Assembly (NCBI GenBank): GCA_009760855.2
Contig: WPIO01000029.1
Location: 3,252,501 to 3,316,500 of the forward strand
Direction: 5' to 3'
Origin: Cristatella mucedo
Taxonomy: Eukaryota > Bryozoa > Phylactolaemata > Cristatellidae
DNA: 64,000 nucleotides
Shown: positions 1-10,599 of the stretch, one piece after another
Layout: each line of letters begins with the position of its first letter
Position numbering within the stretch: position 1 is the first letter of the stretch
The notes under the pieces: generated by a model
What the model saw: only the letters and a program-made list of their open reading frames with translations
The model's database searches: none
Told to the model about the DNA's origin: nothing
Made by a program: the position numbers and the translations under genes

Positions 1-153
1 GCCGCGATTCCGGACCTCCAGCATAATCTTTTCAGACCAGAGGGTGGCAATGAAGTTCTCGGGAAATGTTTCCGAGAACTTGCACAACAGTTCTACTGCT
101 TTGTTAAGAACATAATTGCTACCATCTTTTATATCGTCAGTATAGCCAACCAT
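1..153 (-). CDS. Unidentified open frame running off the left edge
   Basis: On the minus strand an ATG at 153 opens a frame of 51 codons that stays open to position 1. It has mixed, protein-like composition (MVGYTDDIKDGSNYVL at the start, then an amphipathic stretch containing FSETFPENFIATLWSEK). A stop lies a few codons upstream of the ATG. It could be a short exon, the start of a gene leaving the window, or a transposon-derived fragment. I recognise no family, and no splice site was resolved. If it is a gene, it would be divergent from the homeobox gene to its right. Confidence 0.3.
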   Translation of the reverse strand, partial: MVGYTDDIKDGSNYVLNKAVELLCKFSETFPENFIATLWSEKIMLEVRNRG

Positions 154-356
154 AGCTGCATCCTTTCATTGAGGTCTTACGCACATAGTTCTTGAGATTG
201 CTTCGACCCGACTCTGACGGTGCTGCTCCTGAATCAGGTCAGCCGTGTTTTCGACTTCGAAACGCTATATTTTTTAGAGCAGCTATCCGCAAAATAAATA
301 ATTAATTGTGATTCTACTTTCGGAAATTCGGTAACCCTGGTTACCACCATCGGGCT

Positions 357-357
<1 letters not shown>

Positions 358-431
<74 letters not shown>
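358..431. repeat. (TG)n microsatellite
   Basis: An uninterrupted TG dinucleotide run of about 37 units. The histidine/threonine and cysteine/valine open frames across it are artefacts of the repeat. Confidence 0.98.
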
Positions 432-434
<3 letters not shown>

Positions 435-598
435 GAGCTGTGGTGCCAATGTGGTGCCAATGCGTCGTTCGTGGGAGCCGTTTCGGCATCTCGTTAATGA
501 TATAATATGCTCGCAACGTAAATTCCATCGACGCTGTCATTTAGGTCGCTAACCATGCGATCGATGTCGCTGTCATTTAGGACGGCAGCAGGACCACC

Positions 599-781
<183 letters not shown>

Positions 782-839
782 AGTGAGGTGCCTCCGAAGA
801 ATACTTCCACTCGACTAACTACCAGACGTTTTAGACAAT

Positions 840-2232
840 GGCGCAAACTCGTCCCTTTTCCTCACTGATCGCAGCAGCGAGATTTTCGAAATATTTTAGC
901 ATCTCATGAAAAGCTGGTTTGTCAGCACAACATGGCCTGACCGGTACGAATGCAGTCGAAAACCCGTGCAGCGCCGCCAGCGGAACTGACGTACTGCGCC
1001 TCCCTTGTCAATGCGTGTCATCGTTTACGGAATTTCGAGATTTGCGCAGCTCTGCGTGAACGGTGAGGTCAACCGTCAGACCGGCGGCGGCCGCTGTCGA
1101 GAGCGAAATCCCCGAGAGCCGCCGGGAACCGCACCGAGCCCCGCCCACAGAGCGCCGTACTTTGCAGCCGTAAGATAGGATTTACCCGTTAAATGTGCCG
1201 GCGCCTCTCTGGCAGACGACCGCTAACCGCAAGTGCTGCACCGGCCTTTCAGGCCGCCGACCCCGCCGAATACCCGTCGCCGCCGCCACCGCCGCCATCG
1301 TCGGCGACGGCCCGGCTCAGATAAACCAGGCGGCCGGCGAAAAGCTGCGGTGGCGCCACGAGAACTCGAGCGCCGCCTAGCGGCGACGCGCCGTGGCGAT
1401 CCGATGGTGGCGCCGGCATTCCTGCTGGCAGCGGCGGCTATAGCTGCCGCGCGGCAACAGAGCGGCGGAAGGCGCGCGACGGGCGCCGTTTCGCCGCCTC
1501 CTGCGCCGCGTCCGTCTCTACGCGCCCACCCGCAACTTCCGCGCGTGCTCTCGACGCCCCCGCCCACCTTCCGCTCGCGAGCTCTTGCATTCGTTCCCGG
1601 TTCCGCGAAGGCGCCGTTCGCGGTCGCCTCGGCGCCGCTGCCACAGCGCTTGCGGCGGCGGCGGCCACTCTGGATAGTACCAACTCCAAAGCGTTGCGGC
1701 AGCTCGCTTTGACGAGCACGACAAGCGTCGGCGCGGCGGCGGCGGTTGCAAAAGGGGCGGCCGGCCGATCGCTTTTGCACCCGTGGGCCGCAACCGCGAG
1801 AGAAGCACCTGTCGTCGCCGGCTCTCCTGCTGGATCAGTCAGGCGCCGCCGGAGCGGCGCTGCCCCCGTCTCCTGCCGGATCGCCTTTGATGAGCCGCCG
1901 GCTCGGCGCGTTCCTGGCCCACGTGGCGGCTGCCGGCGGCCGAGCGACGAGCGGCTCCGGGGGCGGAAGCGACCAGCAACAGCAGCGCGAGAAGTGCGAG
2001 GCGAACTTTGCAGAGCGCGAACGCTTCGCGACCGCCCGGCGGCTGCCACTCGCCCGTAGTATCGGCGGCGGCTCGGTTCGGTTGGAAGGAGGCGACGGCT
2101 GCCCGACGCGAAGCGGCGCCACTGGCTGCCCCAGGACAACCGGATGAGGAAGCGGCGCTCGCTGAGGGCAAGCGGGCGGACTCGGTTGCCCCTGACGCAT
2201 CTGACAGCTTTGCCCTTCGGTTGCCATTGTAG
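840..2232 (+). other. GC-rich intron sequence upstream of the homeobox exon
   Basis: CpG-dense sequence, strongest from about 1070. Many overlapping long open frames occur on both strands, as expected of high-GC DNA, and none shows a recognisable domain. It ends in a pyrimidine-rich tract and an AG at 2231-2232 that serves as the splice acceptor for the exon starting at 2233. I searched for the homeodomain N-terminal half (helices 1 and 2) and did not find it, so the preceding exon probably lies left of the window. Confidence 0.55.
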
Positions 2233-2763
2233 GTCAAAATTTGGTTTCAGAACCGCCGCATGAAGTTCAAGAAGGTCAATTCGAACCGGAGCGATAGGAT
2301 GGGCGACGGAAAGTCCGACGCCGACTGCGGACCGGCGTCCGGCGTTTTCCACGATCGCGGGTCATTCGGCGCGGCGGCGCAGTCGGAAGCCGTCGCGGCG
2401 ACAAGAAGAGACGGCGGCGTACTGGACCCGCTTAACCTCACCGTCAAAGCCGACGGCGGCGGCGGCGGCAAAGTACTCGACAGGGCTAGCCTAAGCTACG
2501 CCGCGGCGGATCCTTACGCAGGCGCCGCGGCCGCGGCAACCGCCGCCGCCTCCGCGCAGCAGCCGCCGCAGGTGCACGGAGTCGACTATTTCTCGAAAGC
2601 GTACTCGTACGGCGCGTACGCCTATCAACCGTCCAACGCGTTCGCGCTGAGCGGAGCGCTTCCCGGCCTTCCTTTTGGCCAATCGGCGCAGCAGGAGCAC
2701 AAGATGTACGGCGGCTATCCGTCCGTGTACAACGGCTATTACGGCTACCACAAGTCCGAGTGA
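2233..2763 (+). CDS. Hox-type (ANTP-class) homeobox gene, last coding exon
   Basis: A sequence-specific transcription factor, partial at its 5' end. The exon opens with VKIWFQNRRMKFKKVN, which is homeodomain residues 45-60: the second half of recognition helix 3, with invariant W48, F49, N51 and R53. The AG just before it places an intron between homeodomain residues 44 and 45, a position used repeatedly in homeobox genes. The remaining about 160 residues are low in complexity: Gly/Ala runs, then a Tyr-rich tail containing YGGYPSVYNGYYGYHKSE, ending at TGA 2761-2763. Family assignment is uncertain. RRMKFKK resembles insect zen/Hox3, whereas KKVNSNR after the helix recalls posterior Hox proteins (KK-M/L-N-R). 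A long C-terminal tail is more usual for Hox3. EVX, caudal and labial are less likely from the residues seen. Confidence 0.85.
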   Translation, partial: VKIWFQNRRMKFKKVNSNRSDRMGDGKSDADCGPASGVFHDRGSFGAAAQSEAVAATRRDGGVLDPLNLTVKADGGGGGKVLDRASLSYAAADPYAGAAAAATAAASAQQPPQVHGVDYFSKAYSYGAYAYQPSNAFALSGALPGLPFGQSAQQEHKMYGGYPSVYNGYYGYHKSE

Positions 2764-3530
2764 GGAGCGAGAGGGAGCGCTAGCGAGCGAGCGCCACTCG
2801 CGGCCGCCGTGCGCTATCCCCGCCGCCAGCGGCGGCGTCCGCCGAGGCAGCCGACGCTGCCGTGGCCCGGCCGAGCGCGAGGCGCCGGCCGCCGCCGCAA
2901 GCGCTCGACGAGCTCAGCTCTCTCGACCTGCGCACTAGCGGCTCGGCAGCGCTGAGGGCGGCGCGCCGGCTGACGAGTGCCGCGCCGCCGCGCTTCGGGA
3001 GGGATAACTCCGGAGCACCAGAGCGAGGAGAGGCGGAGCGGACCAGGAGTGCAGCTGCTGTCCGTCGAGTATCCGTCGTCGCGCCGAAGCGCGGCCTGAA
3101 GCCGCGCGGAGGACGCTCGCCGGCTCGACGCGGCGGAGATAAAGATTGATTTATATTCGAGTCGCGTCTCGGAGCCGACGCGCGATTCAAGAGCCGCCTC
3201 ATTAGCGCGGCCGACGTCGCGGCGCTTACGACAGCGTGCTCGCGGGGCGTAACCGGCGGCGCCGAAGCGATGCGTCGCGCTGCGTCGGGTCGGCGCCGCA
3301 CTCGTTCGAGGGCGACGCCCACAGGAAGTTGCTGAGCCGCGACGCAGACAAGACGAGAGAGCCGCGAGTCCGTGCAATCGGCCGTCGGCTCGCCCGGTCG
3401 CTGCGACCCATCGTCGCGCTGCGACCCATCGTCGCGCTGCGACGCGGCGGCACGAGCGCCGCCGCATCCGACCTCGCCTTCCATTTCACCGGGAGGCACT
3501 GCTGAGAGATGCTTCATCATCCTCCCGCTT

Positions 3531-3540
3531 TCGAGAGAGA

Positions 3541-3626
<86 letters not shown>

Positions 3627-3661
3627 TAGAAAGACCAAGAGAGAGGGAGCGAGAGGAAGGG

Positions 3662-3700
<39 letters not shown>
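3531..3700. repeat. (GA)n microsatellite, compound
   Basis: Two long GA tracts (about 3550-3621 and 3666-3701) separated by an imperfect purine-rich stretch. With the (CT)n tract at 601-778 they bracket the homeobox exon, in opposite strand sense. Confidence 0.97.
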
Positions 3701-3704
<4 letters not shown>

Positions 3705-3818
3705 CAATCTGCTGCCCCTTTTCCGCGGCTCACGGGCCACGCTCGCTGCTTTCTACGGCTTCAAGCGATAGCTGCTCAAATGCGCAGCGTCACGGTTTTG
3801 GAACAATCTACTCAGTTA

Positions 3819-3824
3819 AATAAA
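3819..3824 (+). terminator. Candidate polyadenylation signal AATAAA
   Basis: A canonical AATAAA hexamer about 1.06 kb after the homeobox stop codon, followed by AT-rich sequence. Assignment to this transcript rests on position only. Confidence 0.4.
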
Positions 3825-3829
3825 GAACA

Positions 3830-5079
3830 ATTATTTGAATTATACTTATAACAATAGTAAGCTACCGGCGCCATTGGAAAAGCTAGACTCGCTGTTTGGC
3901 TGGAGTACTTATGCTCTGGGCTAGACGCGCTTTCGGCCAGAGTTCGCCTCCGTTGGCGACGAGCTTTCCCGACGCCGAGCGAAATCTCCCGCATGGTCGA
4001 CAGAAAGAAACTTTAGAAAGTTAATAGAATTGATTGGGAGTCGATAGAAGCACGCCGAGGCCTAAGCACGTCGAGATCTCCATTACTCGAAGCTGAAAGC
4101 ACGGGTGGGCTTGCACCCTTTGCACGGTGCAGACAGCTAAATCCGGTTGATGATCGGATGCCATCCGGTTGATGATCGTGTATCGACGTTCGCGACGACG
4201 CATCCTCAGCGCGTCGCTGCTGCTTTTCGGCGGCCGTCAGGAAACGCACGCTCGCGCGCGTTTGCCAACGCCCCCCCCCCAAGGACGAGTGTCGCCGCCG
4301 CCGCCGCCGCCGCCCCCTCCCACTTTCGAGAGAGTCCTCTTCGAATGTCCCTAAGGGCGACAGGCTGATGCCGGAGTCTTGGGCCAGTGCTGCTTGCGTC
4401 GAAGGAGCGGGCAAAGGCAGGATGCTCTATAGGAGCGCCGAAGCAATGGCCGCGCGGAGCGAGCGAGACGCTCGACTCGCAGCGAATTCTTTGAAGAGAA
4501 TTGTTTCTTCATTAAAAACCTCCGCGAGAAGCTCCGCTGGTCCGGTCGGTCGCGCGCCGCCGCGCGTCTGTGCGGACTCGTCGCTGTGCCGCCTCTGCCG
4601 TCGCTGCCGCCTCTGGGACACTGGGCTCCACGACACTGCTCAGGATCGAGCGCGACCGGCCAATAGAAAGTAGGCTGCCCAAAGATCGAACTCGACACCC
4701 TGAGCACGGTGCTGAGAACGCTACAGCAGCCGCCGCCGCCGCAACCGGCCGCGTGGTGGCGCAGCCGGCGCGGTGCTGCTGCCACTGGGCTGCCACATAC
4801 ACACACCTGCTGAGCCGCCCGATGGTGACGAGGCATCACCGAGCACGCACCGGTCAATTTTGTTTAGGGCTAATCTGGTCCTCATCGAAAGGTCCACGTC
4901 GGTAGCTGTTAAATTTGTGAGTGAGTGCAGTTTTGCATGCCAAAAGACTGTAGAGACAACAGGGCTGCTTATTGCAAATCGCGGGCGCCACGCGGAAGAT
5001 GGTGGCCCACCGGGCCGACCATAGCCCCAAAGAATATGGAAGGCTGCGAATGGACTCGTTGTTAAGGGGCGAAAGTGGA
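3830..5079. other. No gene seen
   Basis: GC-rich intergenic sequence with poly-C (about 4269) and CCG runs. A 16-bp motif is duplicated at 4140-4155 and 4163-4178. The open frames on both strands have skewed composition and no recognisable domain. Confidence 0.5.
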
Positions 5080-6296
5080 AAGAGGAAGAGAACTGCTCTC
5101 CTCCATGTTAACAATGACATTCTATGGGGCAACGATGGCGGGAATGTCACTGCCCTAGTTCTGCAAGATCTGTCAGCTGCCGTCGACACCATTGATCACG
5201 ATGTTCTACTTAAACGATTGAGAACAACGATCGGTCTGACAGACGAGGCACTGGCGTCATTCAAGTCGGACTTGTCCGGTCGTGTTCAATCCGTGTCATC
5301 TGGGGGTCAGGTCTCATATACGAGACGGATCACCTGTGGAGTCCTTCAAGAGTCCGTCCTTCGGCCCCTTGCTGTTCTCCATTTATACTTAACCCCTTGG
5401 AAAACTGATTAAGGCCCGTGGAATAGGATAGCACTTTTATGCTGACGATACTCAGCCATATTTGTCATTCAAACCGTCGGAATCAGCTGCAGCAACTGAG
5501 AAACTGGATACTTCCCTTGCCGAAATTCGATCCTGGGTGTCGGAAGACTTCTTGAAACAAAATGACGATAAAACCGAACTGCTGCTCATAGGACACCCTA
5601 AGCGTGTGGCTGGATTAAAAGGCTTTGCTCTTCTAATAGGTGATGATATTATGCGACCATCGCCACGTGCTCGAAATTTATGTGTCGTTTTCGACAGCTG
5701 CCTCAATTTTAAAAGCTTTATTCAGGAGACTGCTTCTATTGCTAGCCATCACGTCCGATCCCTATCAAAGATTAGGAGCTGTCCTCCGCAGTGGCTTGCA
5801 AAAAATTAACTAGCTCCTTAGTTCTGTCTCGGCTTGATCATTGTAATTCCCTTTTGGCTGGGCTGCCAAATAAAGCAGCTAGGCCACTGCAGCTGACTAT
5901 GAATATGGCTGCAAGGCTAGTCTTCAAGTCCCAGAGGCTTGAGCACGTGTCTCCTTTGCTAAAAGAGCTAGGATGGATGCCGGTTGAGCAACGGATACAG
6001 AGCGAAGTTCTTACGCGGATCCACAAGGCCCGTCACGGCTTGGCTCCTTCGTACCTAGCTAAACTGCTGCACCAGTTTCAGCCTCTTCGCGCCCTCAGGT
6101 CCTGTATGGACAATAAATTAGCTGTTCCATTCCTCCACTTAAAGACCGTTGGCCCAAGAAGCTTTAGTGCTCTGCAGGTCCTAGACAGTGGAAGCCGCCT
6201 CCACAATTCTTACGCAGCGACAACTACTTTCCTGCTGCCGACTATGGCTCATCCGGCTGTCTTGCATCTTGGCTGGAGCCAAGTGAAGAAGATGCT
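5080..6296 (+). mobile_element. LINE family B copy (CR1/L2-type), truncated at both ends
   Basis: A reverse-transcriptase fragment of a non-LTR retrotransposon, closely related to the copy at 48.6-49.9 kb. Readable blocks include a decayed [12 protein letters not shown]-type block near 5335, a degraded active-site region near 5440-5460, the KTELLLIGHPKRV block at 5572, and the C-terminal thumb region with SRLDHCNSLLAGLPNKAARPLQ near 5828. Stops and frameshifts break the frame (near 5410, 5808 and 6308). It stops short of the 3' tail normal for the family. Confidence 0.85.
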
Positions 6297-6330
6297 TTGC
6301 TGCTGCTAGCCTTGTACTTGGTCGTGGGCC

Positions 6331-6362
6331 GGAGAGAAAGGGAGAGAGAGAGAGAGAGAGAA

Positions 6363-6397
<35 letters not shown>
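6331..6397. repeat. (GA)n microsatellite
   Basis: An interrupted GA dinucleotide tract just after the truncated end of the LINE B copy. Confidence 0.95.
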
Positions 6398-6399
<2 letters not shown>

Positions 6400-7629
6400 A
6401 GTCTGTTCCGCAGTGGATTGAAGGATTTCAGCCTCTGCCACGGAGCATAGCAGCTGCAGCTGCGGGTTCGAGGATGGCTCGGCCTTGGGAGGAACCGTGA
6501 AGAAGATGCTTGATCCGTTAGGCAGATGGCGCGAAGTCCCGGCAACCGATGCTAGGTCGCTAGGCCTCAATGTGCCTGACAATCCTCTTCGCTTCCTTTG
6601 GGCCTGAATCGACTTTGCTGACCTATAGGAGTACTGGGCAGGCTGGTGCACACTATTACGCCCGCGGCGAGTCGATCAAGGGCAAAGACAAGTGCAGTAT
6701 TATTAAAGACAGCAGGACTTAACGTGGCAGCTCCTGCCCGCCGATAGTTGCGTGCCACTTTCAGCAGGTCCATTCGCGTCTGGGCCTTATCTAATGATGA
6801 ATGACTGAACGATGACTGGCAATGTCTGAACTCAGCCGTTAAGCAAGGATGGCGGAAAAAAGCCTCCCGATTGTTGCAACCACTTAGCTTTGCACGTAGA
6901 AAGCTCTGGCTCCCCCCCCCCCCCGGAGAATTATAGAGCGACCGAGTGCCAAACGTGCGTACTTCTCAACAAGTGTGATCTAACTTCTATGTCTTCAGCT
7001 ATCTCTTCACACCAGATTGATGGTAGGAAAATTTAAAAAGAGCATTATTTTTTGTCTTTGCCGCTGCTGTCACGCACAGTTCAAAAGGGGGTCCAGTCAA
7101 GTTCTCTTTCGCTGTAACCCAAACGAGCAGTGAAAACTGAAATTTATTTCGCAGAAAACAACGATTGGATAAAAATCTTCGCCCTTGGGTCTTAGCGGGG
7201 GGGGGGGTAAGGTGCTCGAACTTTAGCACCCGAGCTGTGGATTTGAGCCCTGCAGCCGACAGTCCTGCATTTATTTCCCTCAGCAAGTTCGGCCTACACA
7301 GGCGCCTGTAAGGGTCTTTATGGCTGTATGGAGAAAAGACGGCTCCTTGAGGGTAGCTCCAACATGGCGCCACCAAGCCAGTGTACGCGCAATGTGTCCT
7401 CGCCTGCGAATAATGCCCTAGGTCATAAATATCCACGATCGCCTAAGGATGCTGAGGTGTACTGCAGCGTCGTCCTTATGGGCGACGCTGCACCGGTAAC
7501 GATCCATCTTTGTTTGCCCTCCTAGGATCTGCAAAAGATTAGAAATTCTTTAAAATTAAGCTAACTAAGTATATCTGCTCTATAGAGCCAGAGAAATGTG
7601 ATGTTTCGGTTCATTCAAGTCACACCTAA
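6400..7629. other. No gene seen; possible tRNA-like repeat near 7205-7270
   Basis: Intergenic sequence with poly-C (6912-6924) and poly-G (about 7196-7207) runs. Around 7205-7270 the text is reminiscent of a tRNA promoter (GTAAGGTGCTCG, then GTGGATTTGAGCCC) and resembles part of 43.36-43.44 kb read on the opposite strand. It may be a third, old SINE family. Confidence 0.3.
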
Positions 7630-7768
7630 GAATCCGCTTACAAGGCTTCGGTATTGCATACCCTTGGGCTGTGAGTGCGCTATACAAAACTCTCCTGCGT
7701 AACACCCACATGGTCTTTATGACTTTGTGGAGTTACAGACGGAGATACATAACATAGCATTGGCAAGG
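7630..7768 (+). mobile_element. LINE family B 3' end fragment
   Basis: Matches the family B 3' region by eye: GGCTGTGAGTGCGCTATAC, then CTCCTGCGTAACACCCAC, then the terminal GGAGTTACAGACGGAGATAC block. Confidence 0.75.
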
Positions 7769-7860
7769 TTATTTCAGTTGATGGCTCCGAATTATGGGTG
7801 TGCTGATTAATACCACCCGGCGTACTACAACCAACCAAGGCTTTTAAAGTGGTAACACTA

Positions 7861-7996
7861 TAAAAAATACAATTAATTTCGCATTGTGCACTAAGAGAAC
7901 TTAATCTCTATCCAAGCGCTTTACATATGCCACAGGACTCGTGTCCACGACTGTGGTTGTTATAGGCGAGCATCTTACTTCTCGGCCAAACCAGGG
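7861..7996 (-). mobile_element. SINE2 copy (tRNA-like head, LINE A-like tail)
   Basis: Read on the minus strand, it starts with CTGGTTTGGCC, has a box B-like segment in the middle, and ends in the GAGATTAAGTTCTCTTAG tail shared with LINE A. Confidence 0.7.
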
Positions 7997-7999
7997 TGG

Positions 8000-10499
8000 T
8001 GTTATACATCAGCTAGTGAGAAAGTCCCGCAAAGCTGACATGTCTACGTTCGTCTTTCACGGGCGCCATCACTTGATGACCTTTGAACTCATTGCGCTCG
8101 CTTGTCTGCCGATCAAAACGTACTGCTTTCGTTAGTTTTCTGTTGTTGGGCCCGCTGGCGTCCCTTAGAAAGCGGCGCCGATGGCACAGCCACTGTGCAC
8201 GAATCAAGATCAGGCAAGACATTGTCTTCCACGTCGGCCAACAGGGTATCGCACGAGTTGCACCTCAACGCCAGAGACATTTAAATTTCGTAAACGTAAT
8301 AGAGACGTCTCGCGAGATCCGTCGCGTGAGCCTAAAGAAAACGCCGCTGGCTGCGGTACTCAAACAAGACGGCAGCACAAGACGATCGCTCACATGCGAT
8401 CTTAACTCAGTAGCGTTTCCTGCAGCGTTTCTCGGCGCCGCCGTCGAATCACTGGCAAAGCGGCAGCAAGGGATGCAGCTCCGCGAGCTTCGGACGATGC
8501 ACTCCGCACTCGGTTACTCGATGCCAGCATCGAGGGAACATGGTTGAATGCACTATGGCGTACACAGCCGCCCGTCGCCGTTGGAACGAGAGGAGCAGCT
8601 TGGCGAGCAGGTGCTACTGCTGCTGCTGCTGCCGCAGCCGCCGCCGCCGCCGCCATTGCTGCTGCTGCTGCCCGCTGCCGCCGATGCTGCTGCCGCTGCT
8701 ACTGGTTAAGTCTGTGGATCGCTCGACGCGAGTTGACCGTCCCGCCAGGCTTCCAATTTCCTTCTCGTTAAGAAATGGCTCGTCGGTCGAACAAGGATGA
8801 ACTGAGAACAAAATGACTCGCCAGAGAAACACCCACTTAGACCCTACAGAGCGTAATTACATTACATTGAGAGAGTGAAGTCGTCGCAAGCTCGTCGATA
8901 AAAGCTTTCCATTTTTCTGGTAGACACACTGAAGCGTCTGAGCACGATCCATGTCTACGAAGCGAAGTGCGTCTACGAAGGCGGCAGCCGCCATGCTTTT
9001 TTGGGTCTTTTCCCGATTGGTCGGCTGCCTCCCAAGTCTCTGTTCTTCTGTCACCAAGAAGTAGACAGCGCGGCTATATCTTCTAACCCGGCCCTCGAGA
9101 CTCGGATCCTACCCGTCAGCCGCCAGTCCCCCGCCCCTTACCGGTTAAAATCAATGAGGCAAATGATTCTGGACAACTAGCATAAAACGGAAGTACTGAC
9201 AGAGGTACCATAGTCTGGGCAAGTTTCGTTCGTGCTCACGCCTAGATCTCCCAGTTTAGCCACTTACTGGCTGAGAAAGTAAACATAGGGATTGATATTT
9301 GGGCCAACAAATTAGTACTTAATCGACAGCAGTCACCTTGCAAATACCATGAATATGTCAAGATTGATTCATCCAGTGAAGTCGTTTGCTGAAGGTCTGG
9401 CTACCGATGGGGCCACGGCTGCTGGCATTACTTTAATTATTTTTTGTGAGGTCACAGAGAGAAAAATTCGGCATTGCACATCATTATACTCGTTTGCAGC
9501 AGCTAAATGCTGCTTAGACAATTAAGCAATTGTAGAATAAATCTGGCTTACATGTTGTCACGACTACCCAACCCTATCGGAAAAAATTCATAAAGATGAA
9601 GCAGAAAATTGGTCTATTATCTGTCAATCCTGAGATAGTAATGCAAACTTCAGTAATCACGGGTCGGTAATGCAAAGGCTGACTGGTCATCTGCAAATAA
9701 GATAGACAAAAACACAAATGCAGCACCAACCTGCAGCTGTTCCGCAGTCTCAAGGCTAAGACCTGTCGTTGCACTGATGCACCTGCTTATGGCCTTAATC
9801 GCGGCACTCTCTTCATCCCGAATCCAGCCACTGAGTTGGTGCATACCCAGCCACTGATTGCATGCAACGACAGGAAATAGGAAGATGTACAGCACACCGA
9901 GCCTGAACGTTCGCCCGCGTGGGGCGCAGCTTTAGCGCGATGCAGAGAAAGAACGACTGGCTTGTCGACGTTGCTTGTCAATCGACTGGCGTAGATTACG
10001 TGAGCACCTGCTCGCCGCGTTGTCGAGAGTCAAGAAACGCTAGCAGTTGTGGTAGCCGTCGCTTTGGCATGAGACATTTGGTCGTGCGACGTCGGCGGGT
10101 CCGAGTGGGCATTCCTCCGCCGCCAGGCGAGCCGCCAGCGCCTCGCAGTGTCTGTCGCGAAAGGCCTCGTGTTAAGGCGAGCCGGCGTCTCGTCAAACCA
10201 CCACTCGGCGCCCGCTAGCGAACGCCTGTCGGCTCGTTGCTCCCGTGAGCCCTTTTACAGGAGACCCGGGTGGCAGCTAGTGGAGCCGTGCGTCAACGGC
10301 CTCTTTTCTAATGGACTTTCTAATTTTGGGATCCCAAAAGCGGCAGATTTCGTAGCGGCACCTGGAGGGTATACATGCGGGATCGATCCATTAGAACGGT
10401 TCTCAGCGATCGCTCTCGACACTCAGCCCGACTAGACGCGGCTCCAAATGATGCCGAGCTCAAATGTGGCTCGGTGACTAAAAAAGAAATAAACTACAC
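8000..10499. other. No gene seen
   Basis: Mixed sequence with a GCT/GCC trinucleotide-rich stretch at about 8612-8710, a short LINE B tail at 8829-8868 (AACACCCAC followed by ATTACATTACATT), and a moderately GC-rich patch at 9900-10250. A 154-codon frame at 8083-8547 has no family resemblance and no splice context. Confidence 0.45.
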
Positions 10500-10595
10500 C
10501 CTGAGCGCGACACGAGCCCACGACCTCGGTCGTTAAATATATTCACCTTGACCTTGGTCAAGGCGAGCACCTCAACCATCGGGCTGAGCCAGCGG
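10500..10595 (-). mobile_element. Degraded SINE2-like tRNA-derived fragment
   Basis: The minus-strand reading gives CTGGCTCAGCCCG, then GGTGCTCGCC, then a box B-like GTCGTGGGCTCGTGTC. An insertion of about 25 bp separates the A and B box regions compared with other copies. Confidence 0.5.
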
Positions 10596-10599
10596 GGAC

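Larger units (their letters stand above)
2764..3824 (+). other. Probable 3' untranslated region of the homeobox gene
   Basis: GC-rich sequence after the stop codon, then GA repeats, then a return to ordinary composition. The first AATAAA on the plus strand is at 3819-3824. I see no other gene here; the long frames are shadows of GC-rich DNA. An 18-bp unit repeats just over twice near 3403-3440. Confidence 0.45.

Noticed and set aside
1223-2352. Long overlapping open frames on both strands in the GC-rich region (up to 304 codons)
   Set aside because: They overlap in several frames, are dominated by Arg/Ala/Pro/Ser typical of CpG-rich DNA, and have no domain. Only the frame continuing from the 2233 acceptor is supported by homology.
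2780-3733. 317-codon minus-strand frame
   Set aside because: A shadow of GC-rich sequence fused to a GA microsatellite; no domain and overlapping with equally long frames.
8083-8547. 154-codon plus-strand frame
   Set aside because: No recognisable family, no splice context, and overlapping frames of similar length in the same stretch.
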